NCBI RefSeq assembly: GCF_001418005.1
Contig: NZ_LIOL01000002.1
Location: forward strand, 1-56,185
Length of the DNA stretch: 56,185 bases
Source of the DNA: Chelatococcus sambhunathii
Lineage (GTDB): Bacteria > Pseudomonadota > Alphaproteobacteria > Rhizobiales > Beijerinckiaceae
Reading direction: 5' to 3'
Below, piece by piece: positions 28,189 to 36,027 of the stretch. Within the stretch, counting starts at the first letter, position 1. Every line of letters begins with the position of its first letter. The notes below the pieces were generated by a model. The model was not told where the DNA came from, searched no databases, and saw nothing but the letters and a program-made list of their open reading frames with translations. Made by a program: the position numbers and the translations under genes.

Positions 28189-30192
28189 ATGTTCTCGAAG
28201 ATCCTGATTGCCAATCGCGGCGAGATCGCCTGCCGGGTCATCAAGACGGCGCGTCGCATGGGCATCGGGACGGTGGCGGTGTTCTCCGAGGCGGACAGGG
28301 ACGCGCTGCACGTGGAGATGGCGGACGAGGCCGTCTTCGTCGGGCCGGCGCCCGCCGCCCAGTCCTATCTCGTCATCGAGAAGATCGTCGAGGCCTGCCG
28401 GCAGACCGGGGCGGAGGCGGTGCATCCGGGCTACGGCTTCCTGTCCGAGCGGGCGGCCTTCGCCGAGGCGCTGGCAAGCGCCGGCATCACCTTCATCGGG
28501 CCCAACCCCAAGGCCATCGAGGCCATGGGCGACAAGATCGAATCGAAGAAATTCGCCAATGCCGCCGAGGTCTCGACCGTGCCGGGCTTTCTCGGCGTCA
28601 TCGAGAGCCCGGAAGAGGCGGTGAGGATCGCCGACGACATCGGCTATCCGGTCATGATCAAGGCCTCGGCGGGCGGCGGCGGCAAGGGCATGCGCATCGC
28701 CTATTCGGCGGCCGAGGTGGCGGAGGGCTTCGCCCGCGCCCGCTCGGAGGCGGCATCCTCCTTCGGCGACGACCGGGTGTTCGTGGAAAAATTCATCACC
28801 GATCCGCGCCACGTCGAGATCCAGGTCATCGGCGACAAGCACGGCAACGTCGTCTATCTCGGCGAGCGCGAGTGCTCCATCCAGCGCCGCAACCAGAAGG
28901 TCATCGAGGAGGCGCCCTCGCCGCTGCTCGACGAGGCGACGCGCCGCAGGATGGGCGAGCAGGCGGTGGCGCTCGCGAAGGCGGTGAACTACGACTCGGC
29001 CGGCACGGTCGAGTTCGTGGCGGGCCAGGACCGCTCCTTCTACTTCCTCGAGATGAACACCCGCCTGCAGGTGGAGCATCCGGTGACCGAGATGGTCACC
29101 GGCATCGACCTCGTCGAGGAGATGATCCGCATCGCCGCCGGCGAGAAGCTGCGTTTTTCGCAGGAAGACATCCGGCTCGACGGCTGGGCCGTCGAGAGCC
29201 GCGTCTATGCCGAGGACCCGACGCGCGGCTTCCTGCCCTCGACGGGCCGGCTCGTCACCTATCGCCCGCCGGCCGAGGGCGAGGCGGACGGGGCGCGGGT
29301 GCGCAACGACACGGGCGTCGTGGAGGGGGGGGAGATCTCCATCTACTACGACCCGATGATCGCCAAGCTGATCACCCACGCGCCGACGCGCGCGGCCGCC
29401 ATCGCGGCCCAGCAGCGGGCGCTCGATGCCTTCGCCATCGACGGCATCCGCCACAACATTCCCTTCCTCTCGGCGCTGATGGCCCATCCGCGCTGGCAGG
29501 AGGGCCGCCTGTCGACGGGCTTCATCGCCGAGGAGTTTCCCGACGGCTTCGCCATGCCGAAGCCCGAAGGGGAGGTCGCCATCCACCTCGCGGCGGTGGC
29601 GGCGGCCATCGACCATCTGTTCAACGAGCGCAAGCGCCGCATCTCGGGCCAGTTGCGCTCGGCCAAGCCCGTCAGGTTCGAGCGCGAGCGGGTGGTGATG
29701 CTGGGCCGCGAGGCCATCCCGCTCACCATCGACGACAAGGACGGGGCTCTCGTTCTCGCCTTTTCCGACGGGCGCACGGTCGCCGTCGCGTCGTCCTGGC
29801 GCCCCGGTGAGCCGGTATGGCACGGCCGCGTCGACGGCAAGGCGATCGCGGTGCAGGTGCGGCCGATCCTCAACGGCGTGGCGCTCGCCCACGCGGGCAC
29901 GGCGACGGAGGCGCGCGTCTATACCCGGCGCGAGGCCGAGCTTGCCGCCCTGATGCCGGAGAAGGTGGCGGCCGACACCTCGAAGCAGCTGCTCTGCCCC
30001 ATGCCCGGCCTCGTCAAGGCCATCGCCGTCGCCGAGGGCCAGGAGGTGAAGGCCGGCGAGACGCTCGCCATCGTCGAGGCGATGAAGATGGAGAACGTGC
30101 TCAAGGCCGAGCGCGACGGCACGGTCGCGAAGATCCACGCCAAGGAGGGCGACAGCCTCGCGGTGGATGCGGTTATTCTGGAGTTTGCCTGA
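28189..30192 (+). CDS. pccA: Propionyl-CoA carboxylase alpha chain (biotin carboxylase + BCCP)
   Basis: The product has 667 residues. The biotin carboxylase domain starts MFSKILIANRGEIACRVIKT, has the ATP-grasp glycine loop ASAGGGGKGMRIA near residue 160 and EMNTRLQVEHPVTEMVTG. A linker domain joins the C-terminal biotinyl domain, where Lys633 in VEAMKMENVL is the biotin site. It carboxylates biotin and works with PccB to make methylmalonyl-CoA. The stop at 30190-30192 directly abuts the stop of the convergent methyltransferase gene. Confidence 0.96.
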   Translation: MFSKILIANRGEIACRVIKTARRMGIGTVAVFSEADRDALHVEMADEAVFVGPAPAAQSYLVIEKIVEACRQTGAEAVHPGYGFLSERAAFAEALASAGITFIGPNPKAIEAMGDKIESKKFANAAEVSTVPGFLGVIESPEEAVRIADDIGYPVMIKASAGGGGKGMRIAYSAAEVAEGFARARSEAASSFGDDRVFVEKFITDPRHVEIQVIGDKHGNVVYLGERECSIQRRNQKVIEEAPSPLLDEATRRRMGEQAVALAKAVNYDSAGTVEFVAGQDRSFYFLEMNTRLQVEHPVTEMVTGIDLVEEMIRIAAGEKLRFSQEDIRLDGWAVESRVYAEDPTRGFLPSTGRLVTYRPPAEGEADGARVRNDTGVVEGGEISIYYDPMIAKLITHAPTRAAAIAAQQRALDAFAIDGIRHNIPFLSALMAHPRWQEGRLSTGFIAEEFPDGFAMPKPEGEVAIHLAAVAAAIDHLFNERKRRISGQLRSAKPVRFERERVVMLGREAIPLTIDDKDGALVLAFSDGRTVAVASSWRPGEPVWHGRVDGKAIAVQVRPILNGVALAHAGTATEARVYTRREAELAALMPEKVAADTSKQLLCPMPGLVKAIAVAEGQEVKAGETLAIVEAMKMENVLKAERDGTVAKIHAKEGDSLAVDAVILEFA

Positions 30193-30981
30193 CTACTTGC
30201 GCACCAGCACGTAGGCGTAGGCGGACATGCTCCGCCAGTCGCGCCGTGCGGCAAGGGCGTTGAAGGCATCGTCGATCTGCCGCACCACCGGCAGCCGCTT
30301 GAAATAGCCATGCCCCCAGAAGGGCTGGATGGCCACGTCCGAGAAGCCGCAGTCCCGCAGCATGGGCAGCATCCGGGCCTCACTGGAGAAGCACCAGTCG
30401 TAAACGGCGGGGAACTTGGGGTCGTCGGTCTCTTCGCCCCGGTTGGGATAGAAGGCGCGCACGATGGCGCTCGACAGCCATTCCGGCATCAGATGATTGG
30501 CGAGGAAGGGCAACGAATAGAGGGTGGGGAAGAACGCCACCGCCACGCCGCCCGGCGCGAGCAACGTGTGAATATTACGCCAGGCCTGCCGCACGTCCTT
30601 CACATGCTCGAAGACCATGCGCGAGAACATCAGGTCGAACTGGCCGGGCGCGATCCCCGCTGCGGCGATGTCTCCCGATACGTCGAAGCAGGCTGTCGGA
30701 AAGCCCGGCGGTGCTTTTTCGAGCTCCGCGGCGCTGATGTCGTTGATGGTGAGCGTGATGCCGAGTTCCGCAGCCTCCTCGGCCGTGAACGAAGGGTCAC
30801 GTCCGCCGCCGATCTCGCACAGGTGGCGAAGGTGGTAGGCCCTGACGAGGTCGACGAGCGTGGACTTGTAGTTGGCCCATGCCCATTCGGAATGCCAATC
30901 CGGCCGTTGTTTCGCAAGCAATTCGGCAAGGCGGGGGGGCGCCTCACGCGCAGCGGCCATTCCGGTCGCGTTGGCATTCAT
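30193..30981 (-). CDS. SAM-dependent class I methyltransferase
   Basis: The product has 262 residues. The SAM motif I is LCEIGGGRDPSF, followed by an acidic strand TLTINDISAAEL, FDLMFSRMVFEHV (motif resembling post-I) and LLAPGGVAVAFFPT. The substrate is unknown; the layout resembles methyltransferases of small molecules or glycan pathways. The start at 30981 (MNANATGMAAAREAPP) has GGGAG ten bases upstream; in-frame starts at 30990 and 31023 are less well placed. Its last base touches the last base of pccA on the other strand. Confidence 0.82.
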   Translation of the reverse strand: MNANATGMAAAREAPPRLAELLAKQRPDWHSEWAWANYKSTLVDLVRAYHLRHLCEIGGGRDPSFTAEEAAELGITLTINDISAAELEKAPPGFPTACFDVSGDIAAAGIAPGQFDLMFSRMVFEHVKDVRQAWRNIHTLLAPGGVAVAFFPTLYSLPFLANHLMPEWLSSAIVRAFYPNRGEETDDPKFPAVYDWCFSSEARMLPMLRDCGFSDVAIQPFWGHGYFKRLPVVRQIDDAFNALAARRDWRSMSAYAYVLVRK

Positions 30982-31079
30982 GGCAATCATTCTCCCAAAG
31001 AATCGCCGCCAGTCTGTGCGCAAAATGCCAAGACCGGGTTAATGCGAGGGAGGTCTTCCCTCCCTCGCGGTGCGCTGCC

Positions 31080-32525
31080 TCAGAAGACCGGCAGGCTGGC
31101 CAGGCAGGGCACCGGTACCGGATCGGGCGTCTGCTGGTCGTGCACGATGTTGAGGCCAAGGTGGATCTTGGGATAGGTGCTCGGCGTGATGCCGCTCATC
31201 GTTGCGTCGATCCTCACGCCGCTGGTCTCGCCGAGATAGGTATAGGCCACGATACCATTTTCGGTAGAAACGCCCGCCGGCATCTGGATCATGTTGTCGG
31301 TCACAAGCATGTGGCCCGCATTCGCGTTGGCCGAGGCTGCAATACCGATGCCGCACCGGCGGATGACGTTGTCGGAAGCGATCAGGTTGCGGGCATAATT
31401 GTTCGTTCCGACAACGATGCCGTAGCGGAGGGCGCACTCGACGACATTGCCGTTGACGACGCAGTCGCCTTCCGCACTGATGCCCGTGCCCGTGTCATAG
31501 CTCACCGTCGGATTGTTCGACTGCCTGGCATTGCGGACCACGTTGCCGGTGATGCTCGCGAGCCTGCCGCCATTGTTGAAGTTGGTGACGGAGATGCCGC
31601 TGCCGCAGGTGTCGATCAGGTTCGAGCCGACGACGGTGCCGACGTCGTTCTCTCCGGATGCGCCGTCCGTCTCTTCGACGTAGATGGCCATCTCGCCCAT
31701 CGCGTAGATGTTATTGCCGGAGATAATCGTGTCGTTGCAGACGTTGGCTCGCACCGCGCTGAACTTGCAGTAGCGAATCCGGTTATCCGTCACGGTGCAG
31801 CCGTGGGCGCGGTAGAGATTGACGCCATTGCCGCGCTGGCCGGTGCCGCCGCCTTGCGCCTCAATGTAAGTGATGACATTGCCGCTCACGGTGCTGCCGT
31901 CGAACCGCGGCGAGTATTGCCAGATGAGGATGCCGTTATTGCCGCAGTTTCGAACGACGTTGCCGGTCACCGACAAGCTGACATTGGCCACGCCGAAGAT
32001 GGCGGTGTCGCAGTTGTAAACCTCGCAACCGGCAATAGCGCCTGCCGGGGAGACGGGTTCGTCGGTTCCGGTTGTCCCGATCGTCTGGCGCGTTCCGCAC
32101 TGTTCGAAGACGATCCCCATGCCCGGCGCGCCATGCACCGTACAGCGGTCGATGCGGGTCCTGTGCGCACGATAGGCGGTGATGGCGCCGCCATTGCCGG
32201 ACTCGGCATAGGGACGGCCGTTTGCGTTGAATGTGATGCCGCGGATCACGCAATCCGGAACATTGTCGATCTCTAGGAAAAAAGTACCAGTCGTGAAGCG
32301 CAACGTCACGGTGCCGGGATTGGCTTCCATGACAAGTGGTGCGCCTCCGCCGTTGGAGGTTCTGACCGAGAGGTTGCCCACATCGTAGGTGCCGGCAACG
32401 ATGAACAGGGGCTTCCCATTGCTTCGCGCAACATTCATCGCATCCTGGAGGGTTCCGACCGTATAGCCGGCCGGCGTGCCGTTCGTGAAGACGATCTTGT
32501 CATCGGTTATCGCATACGAGGCCAC
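31080..32525 (-). CDS. Right-handed parallel beta-helix repeat protein
   Basis: The product has 481 residues. Repeated short strands with Asn/Gly turns (VSGNVITYIEAQ, VTDNRIRYCKFSAVRAN, ISGNNIYAMGEMAIYVEE, ITGNVVRNARQ) are typical of parallel beta-helix (PbH1) proteins such as pectate-lyase-like folds. It resembles rhizobial beta-helix repeat proteins, but no Tat or Sec signal is visible. The start is GTG at 32525, because AGGAGA lies seven bases upstream; upstream in-frame codons would place translation before that site. Catalytic function cannot be assigned. Its neighbours give no clear pathway. Confidence 0.78.
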   Translation of the reverse strand: MASYAITDDKIVFTNGTPAGYTVGTLQDAMNVARSNGKPLFIVAGTYDVGNLSVRTSNGGGAPLVMEANPGTVTLRFTTGTFFLEIDNVPDCVIRGITFNANGRPYAESGNGGAITAYRAHRTRIDRCTVHGAPGMGIVFEQCGTRQTIGTTGTDEPVSPAGAIAGCEVYNCDTAIFGVANVSLSVTGNVVRNCGNNGILIWQYSPRFDGSTVSGNVITYIEAQGGGTGQRGNGVNLYRAHGCTVTDNRIRYCKFSAVRANVCNDTIISGNNIYAMGEMAIYVEETDGASGENDVGTVVGSNLIDTCGSGISVTNFNNGGRLASITGNVVRNARQSNNPTVSYDTGTGISAEGDCVVNGNVVECALRYGIVVGTNNYARNLIASDNVIRRCGIGIAASANANAGHMLVTDNMIQMPAGVSTENGIVAYTYLGETSGVRIDATMSGITPSTYPKIHLGLNIVHDQQTPDPVPVPCLASLPVF

Positions 32526-32592
32526 GAGGGTATCTCCTGATGATAGGGGTACGCGCGCAGGTCGGAACATATAGAGAACAAATCCTAAGATC

Positions 32593-32608
32593 AAGGAAAA
32601 TATTCCTT
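32593..32608. promoter_or_regulatory. AT-rich palindrome in divergent promoter region
   Basis: AAGGAA (32593-32598) and TTCCTT (32603-32608) are perfect inverted arms around AATA, between the divergent beta-helix and acylphosphatase genes. The surroundings are AT-rich compared with the rest of the window. It is a candidate operator or promoter element. Confidence 0.3.
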
Positions 32609-32665
32609 ATCCTCCGCGCGCGATGGCGTGGTAGGCTGTCGGAGGCCGTCGTTGTGGAGTGAGTC

Positions 32666-32968
32666 ATGACCTCCCGCGTCATCGTCCATGCCGTCATCAA
32701 GGGCCGCGTGCAGGGCGTGGGCTATCGGGCTTGGACGGCGCGCGAGGCGGGGGCGCGGGGGCTTGCGGGCTGGGTGCGCAACCGGCGCGAGGGCTTCGTC
32801 GAGGCGGTCTTCGCCGGGCCGGCCGATGCCGTGGAGGCGATGCTCGCGGCCTGCCGCGCGGGGCCGCTCGGTGCGCGGGTCGAGGCCATCGAGCGCTACG
32901 ACGAAACGGGGAGCGCGCTCGCGCCGGGGAGCGCGGCGGATGGGTTCACGGTGCTGCCGACGGTGTAG
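32666..32968 (+). CDS. acyP: Acylphosphatase
   Basis: The product has 100 residues. It hydrolyses acyl phosphates such as acetyl phosphate in the cytosol. The signature GRVQGVGYR gives catalytic Arg21, and GWVRNRREG gives catalytic Asn39; both are intact. The family length is about 90-100. It is convergent with the thioredoxin-like gene, with 12 bases between stops. Confidence 0.95.
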   Translation: MTSRVIVHAVIKGRVQGVGYRAWTAREAGARGLAGWVRNRREGFVEAVFAGPADAVEAMLAACRAGPLGARVEAIERYDETGSALAPGSAADGFTVLPTV

Positions 32969-32980
32969 GCGCGGCGCAGG

Positions 32981-33559
32981 TCAGGCCATGAAGGCGGCGA
33001 GGAAGGCCTCGGCGTCCGGCTGCAGCCAGTCCACCGCGCCGGAGATGTAGCCGACGATGCCGCCGCCGCGGTCGACGAGATAGGTGATGGGCATGCCGTA
33101 GAGGGCGAAGGGCGCGCCCTTGCGGTTGCCGGCGTCCGAATAGGCGACGTCCCCCTCGGGATCGACGAAGACGGGGAGCTTCTCGATGCCGTGGCGCTTC
33201 AGGAAGGGCGCGACGGCCCTTGTGCCGTCCCGGTCGAAGGAGATGGCGGCGACGTTGAGGCGCTGCGCATCGATCGTCCGCACGAAGGCCTCGAGGCGCG
33301 GCATCTCCTCCCGGCACGGCGGGCACCAGCTCGCCCAGAAATTGAGGAGATGGACGCGCCCGTCCGGCGCCAGCGTGTGCCGGCGGCTCCGGACATCGGT
33401 CAGGGCGAGCGCCGGCATCTGCCGGCGCGGCTCCAGCCAGACGAACTGGCTGCCGCCCTGCCGGAGCGAGGGGGCGGCGCGGGCGGGCAGAGCAGAGGCG
33501 GCGAGGGCTGCGAGGCTGCCGATGAGGGAGCGGCGGGAGAGGGGGCGTGCGCACGTCAT
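32981..33559 (-). CDS. TlpA-like thioredoxin-fold protein
   Basis: The product has 192 residues. An N-terminal leader SRRSLIGSLAALAASALPARA resembles a Tat or Sec signal, so the protein is probably periplasmic. The redox motif WCPPC is at residues 78-82 in LNFWASWCPPCREEMPRLE, and the cis-Pro segment GMPITYLVDRGG follows. TlpA/ResA-type proteins reduce apocytochromes or other cysteine proteins. ATG at 33559 places the signal peptide at the N-terminus; an upstream in-frame start at 33601 is less likely. Confidence 0.88.
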   Translation of the reverse strand: MTCARPLSRRSLIGSLAALAASALPARAAPSLRQGGSQFVWLEPRRQMPALALTDVRSRRHTLAPDGRVHLLNFWASWCPPCREEMPRLEAFVRTIDAQRLNVAAISFDRDGTRAVAPFLKRHGIEKLPVFVDPEGDVAYSDAGNRKGAPFALYGMPITYLVDRGGGIVGYISGAVDWLQPDAEAFLAAFMA

Positions 33560-33694
33560 CGCCCCGCCCATAGCTCGACGGGGCGGGCCTGCCAATGGCA
33601 CCTCGCGCCGACGTGAGGCATGGCGTGCCGCCTCTTGCGCTTGATGCGGCGCGGGTGCCGGCTATCCTTCGGCAAAGTGCTGCGAGGAGACGCC

Positions 33695-34657
33695 GTGAGC
33701 CGCAACGATTCGATCCGCCCGCGTCCGACGGACAACGCCTTTCTCGGCCCGCTCGACGGCGGCTCGCTCGAGCCGACCTATTCGGGGGCGCTGTCCTTCA
33801 TGCGCCGGCGCTACAGCCGCGATCTGTCGGCGGCGGACGTCGTCGTGTGGGGCGTGCCGTTCGATTGCGCCACGTCCAACCGGCCAGGGGCGCGCTTCGG
33901 GCCGCAGGCGCTGCGCCGCGCCTCCGCGATCTTCGACGGCGATCCGCAGTTCCCCTCCGGGCTCGATCCCTTCGAGGCGCTCACGGTGATCGACTGGGGC
34001 GACTGCTCGTTCGACTATCGCCGGCTCGACCAGGTGCACGGCCTCGTCGAGGCGCAGGCGGCGGAGATCGTCGCGGCCGGATGCCATCTCGTGACGCTCG
34101 GCGGCGATCATTCCATCACCCTGCCGCTGCTGCGCGCCCATGTGGCCGAGCACGGGCCGCTGGCGCTGGTGCAGTTCGACGCCCACCAGGACACCTGGGA
34201 GGACGACGGCGAGGGCACCTCGCACGGCACCTTCGTCACCCGCGCCGAGATGGAGGGGCTGATCGACTGCTCGCGCTCCATCCAGATCGGCATCCGCACC
34301 GTGGCGCCGGACGATTTCGGCATCGCCATCGTCGATGCCTACGAGGCGCGCGGGCTCGGCGTCGCCGGCATCGCCCAGCGCATCCGCGAGCGGGTGGGCG
34401 AGGGGCCGGCCTATCTGTCGTTCGACATCGACGCGCTCGATCCCGCCTTCGCGCCGGGCACGGGCACCCCGGTCGCCGGCGGCCTTTCGAGCGCCGAGGC
34501 GCTGATGGCGCTGTGGAGCCTGCGCGACATCGACTGGCGCGGCATGGACCTCGTCGAGGTGGCGCCGCCCTACGACCATGCCGACATCACCGCGATCGCC
34601 GGTGCGACGGTGGTGCAGCACTACCTGCAGATCCTCGCCGAGCGGGCGCGGGGGTGA
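33695..34657 (+). CDS. speB: Agmatinase / ureohydrolase family protein
   Basis: The product has 320 residues. Ureohydrolases use two Mn ions; the ligands are visible as His139 (GGDHS), Asp162, His164 and Asp166 (FDAHQDTW) and Asp244, Asp246 (SFDIDALDP). Agmatinase converts agmatine to putrescine and urea, but proteins of this branch can also be guanidinobutyrase or similar. GTG at 33695 follows AGGAG with good spacing and starts VSRNDSIRPRPTDNAFLG. It is 326 bases upstream of argC, so the two share an arginine-related neighbourhood. Confidence 0.85.
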   Translation: MSRNDSIRPRPTDNAFLGPLDGGSLEPTYSGALSFMRRRYSRDLSAADVVVWGVPFDCATSNRPGARFGPQALRRASAIFDGDPQFPSGLDPFEALTVIDWGDCSFDYRRLDQVHGLVEAQAAEIVAAGCHLVTLGGDHSITLPLLRAHVAEHGPLALVQFDAHQDTWEDDGEGTSHGTFVTRAEMEGLIDCSRSIQIGIRTVAPDDFGIAIVDAYEARGLGVAGIAQRIRERVGEGPAYLSFDIDALDPAFAPGTGTPVAGGLSSAEALMALWSLRDIDWRGMDLVEVAPPYDHADITAIAGATVVQHYLQILAERARG

Positions 34658-34787
34658 GTGTTTTCCCTCCCCCATGCGGGGGAGGATCATGACCTCGACC
34701 TTCGTGTGCGATAACCCTCCCCGCGAACGGGAGAGACTGGCCGGGTCGTCATTGACACCGGCGCCCCTTTCCCGGATAAGCGTGCCC
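34658..34787 (+). other. Intergenic DNA between speB and the argC leader (palindromic repeat)
   Basis: The first part of the 326-base speB-argC gap has no gene. CCTCCCCC (34666-34673), ATGC and GGGGGAGG (34678-34685) form a perfect 8-bp hairpin, and a related CTCCCCGCGAACGGGAG follows near 34717. The pair resembles palindromic repeats common in this order. No T-run follows, so termination for speB is doubtful. The argC promoter lies at the end of this stretch. Confidence 0.6.
34752..34780 (+). promoter_or_regulatory. Candidate argC leader promoter
   Basis: TTGACA (34752-34757) is a perfect -35 consensus, followed by a 17-base spacer and GATAAG (34775-34780). The expected transcription start at about 34787-34788 coincides with the ATG of the leader peptide, so the leader would be leaderless. 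Confidence 0.65.
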
Positions 34788-34853
34788 ATGATCACCGTCG
34801 CGCACACCACGCCGAACCGACGCCGCCGCGCCGTCCTTGCGCGCGTGCGATGA
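34788..34853 (+). CDS. Arginine-rich leader peptide (21 aa)
   Basis: The reading frame encodes [10 protein letters not shown], then four consecutive Arg codons CGA CGC CGC CGC (34818-34829), then AVLARVR and TGA. Six of 21 residues are arginine. It lies between a consensus promoter and an intrinsic terminator upstream of argC, so it looks like an attenuation leader peptide whose translation senses charged tRNA-Arg. No ribosome binding site is visible, consistent with translation from a 5'-terminal AUG. Direct proof of translation is lacking. Confidence 0.65.
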   Translation: MITVAHTTPNRRRRAVLARVR

Positions 34854-34903
34854 CGCGACCTCGCGTGTCGTGATCGGAGCCGCGCCCGCAGCGCGGCTTT
34901 TTT
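34818..34903 (+). promoter_or_regulatory. Putative arginine attenuator of argC
   Basis: Four segments can be read. Segment 1 (34824-34831, in the Arg codons) can pair with segment 2 (34839-34845). Segment 2 (34838-34845, TGCGCGCG) can instead pair with segment 3 (34881-34890) with a two-base bulge. Segment 3 (34879-34885) pairs with segment 4 (34891-34897) to form the terminator. Ribosome stalling at the Arg codons would mask segment 1 and favour the 2:3 antiterminator. Pairings were traced by eye and not scored by energy. Confidence 0.55.
34879..34903 (+). terminator. Intrinsic terminator within the argC leader
   Basis: GCCGCGC (34879-34885), loop CCGCA and GCGCGGC (34891-34897) are followed by six T. 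It stands 80 bases before the argC start, where only an attenuator or an end of speB transcripts would make sense; the leader peptide in front favours attenuation. Confidence 0.85.
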
Positions 34904-34983
34904 GTTGCAATTTCGTCCCCATCTTCTGTTACCACCGGCAAACGCTCGAAAACCGTCGCCCGGACAATCGTCAGGAGCCGTCC

Positions 34984-35961
34984 ATGAACGACACCTCGCT
35001 TCTCAATCCCGCCCGGGGCAAGGCTGCGGGTGCGCGGGCGCCGCGCGTCTTCATCGACGGTGAGGCCGGCACCACGGGCCTCGGCATCCGCGAGCGGCTC
35101 TCGGCGCTGCCGCAGATCGAGCTCAGGTCCATCGCGCCGGAGCTGCGCAAGGACGTGGAGGCGAAGAAGGCGCTGCTCGCCGATGTCGATCTCGTCGTGC
35201 TCTGCCTGCCGGACGCGGCCGCCAAGGAGACGGTGGCGCTCGTCGAGGCCCTGGGAGAGGCCGGTCCGCGCGTGCTCGATGCGAGCACCGCCCACCGGGT
35301 CGCGCCGGGCTGGGTCTACGGCTTCGCCGAGATGACGCCGGGCCAGCGCGCGGCGATCGCCGGGGCGCGCCTGGTGTCCAATCCGGGCTGCTATCCGACG
35401 GGGGCGATCGCGCTTCTGAGGCCGCTCGTCGACGCCGGACTCGTGCCGGCGGATTATCCCGTCACCATCAATGCGGTCAGCGGCTATTCCGGCGGCGGAC
35501 GCACGATGATCGAGGCCTACGAGGCGGGCACGGCGCCGTCCTTCGAGCTCTACGGCCTCGGCCTCGAGCACAAGCACCTGCCGGAGCTGCAGACCTATTG
35601 CGGCCTCTCGCGGCGGCCGATCTTCGTGCCCTCGGTCGGCAATTTCCGCCAGGGCATGCTGGTGTCGATCCCGCTGCATCTCGACACGCTGCCCGAGCGG
35701 CCGACGGGGGCCGACCTGCAGGCGGTGCTCGCCACGCGCTATGCGGTGAGCGAGCTCGTCTCGGTCGCCCGGCAGGACGATGCGAGCGTCACGGGCGGCA
35801 AGATCGAGCCCGAGGCGCTCAACGACACCGACCGGCTGGAACTCAGGGTCTATGCCAACGAGGCGCGGCGGCAGGCCGTGCTCGTCGCCCGGCTCGACAA
35901 TCTGGGCAAGGGCGCCTCCGGTGCGGCAGTGCAGAACATCCGGTTGATGCTCGGCGTCTGA
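34984..35961 (+). CDS. argC: N-acetyl-gamma-glutamyl-phosphate reductase (short type)
   Basis: The product has 325 residues. It reduces N-acetylglutamyl phosphate with NADPH in arginine biosynthesis. The nucleotide-binding start is [18 protein letters not shown], catalytic Cys136 lies in [10 protein letters not shown], and the His block is [12 protein letters not shown]. The compact C-terminus and the GEAGTTGL motif mark the type 2 enzyme. ATG at 34984 follows AGGAG. Other arg genes are not nearby, so control is probably local through the upstream leader. Confidence 0.95.
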   Translation: MNDTSLLNPARGKAAGARAPRVFIDGEAGTTGLGIRERLSALPQIELRSIAPELRKDVEAKKALLADVDLVVLCLPDAAAKETVALVEALGEAGPRVLDASTAHRVAPGWVYGFAEMTPGQRAAIAGARLVSNPGCYPTGAIALLRPLVDAGLVPADYPVTINAVSGYSGGGRTMIEAYEAGTAPSFELYGLGLEHKHLPELQTYCGLSRRPIFVPSVGNFRQGMLVSIPLHLDTLPERPTGADLQAVLATRYAVSELVSVARQDDASVTGGKIEPEALNDTDRLELRVYANEARRQAVLVARLDNLGKGASGAAVQNIRLMLGV

Positions 35962-35976
35962 AGCTTGCGCGCCATG

Positions 35977-36005
35977 TGAAAAAGGGCGGGCAAGTGCCCG
36001 CCCTT
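35977..36005 (-). terminator. Intrinsic terminator after the FAH-family gene
   Basis: AAGGGCGGGC (35982-35991) pairs with GCCCGCCCTT (35996-36005) around AAGT. On the minus strand TTTTTC follows, ending the FAH-family transcript 22 bases after its stop. On the plus strand only CTTAAA follows, so it may weakly serve argC as well. Confidence 0.8.
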
Positions 36006-36027
36006 AAACCGGAACTCGTGCCGATGC

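Noticed and set aside
28030-30138. 702-codon open frame opposite pccA
   Set aside because: It is a GC-skewed antisense shadow of a clear biotin carboxylase, with Asp/Arg/His-rich composition and no family motifs.
34666-34685. Hairpin after speB as an intrinsic terminator
   Set aside because: The stem is perfect but no T-run follows on either strand; it fits a palindromic repeat better.
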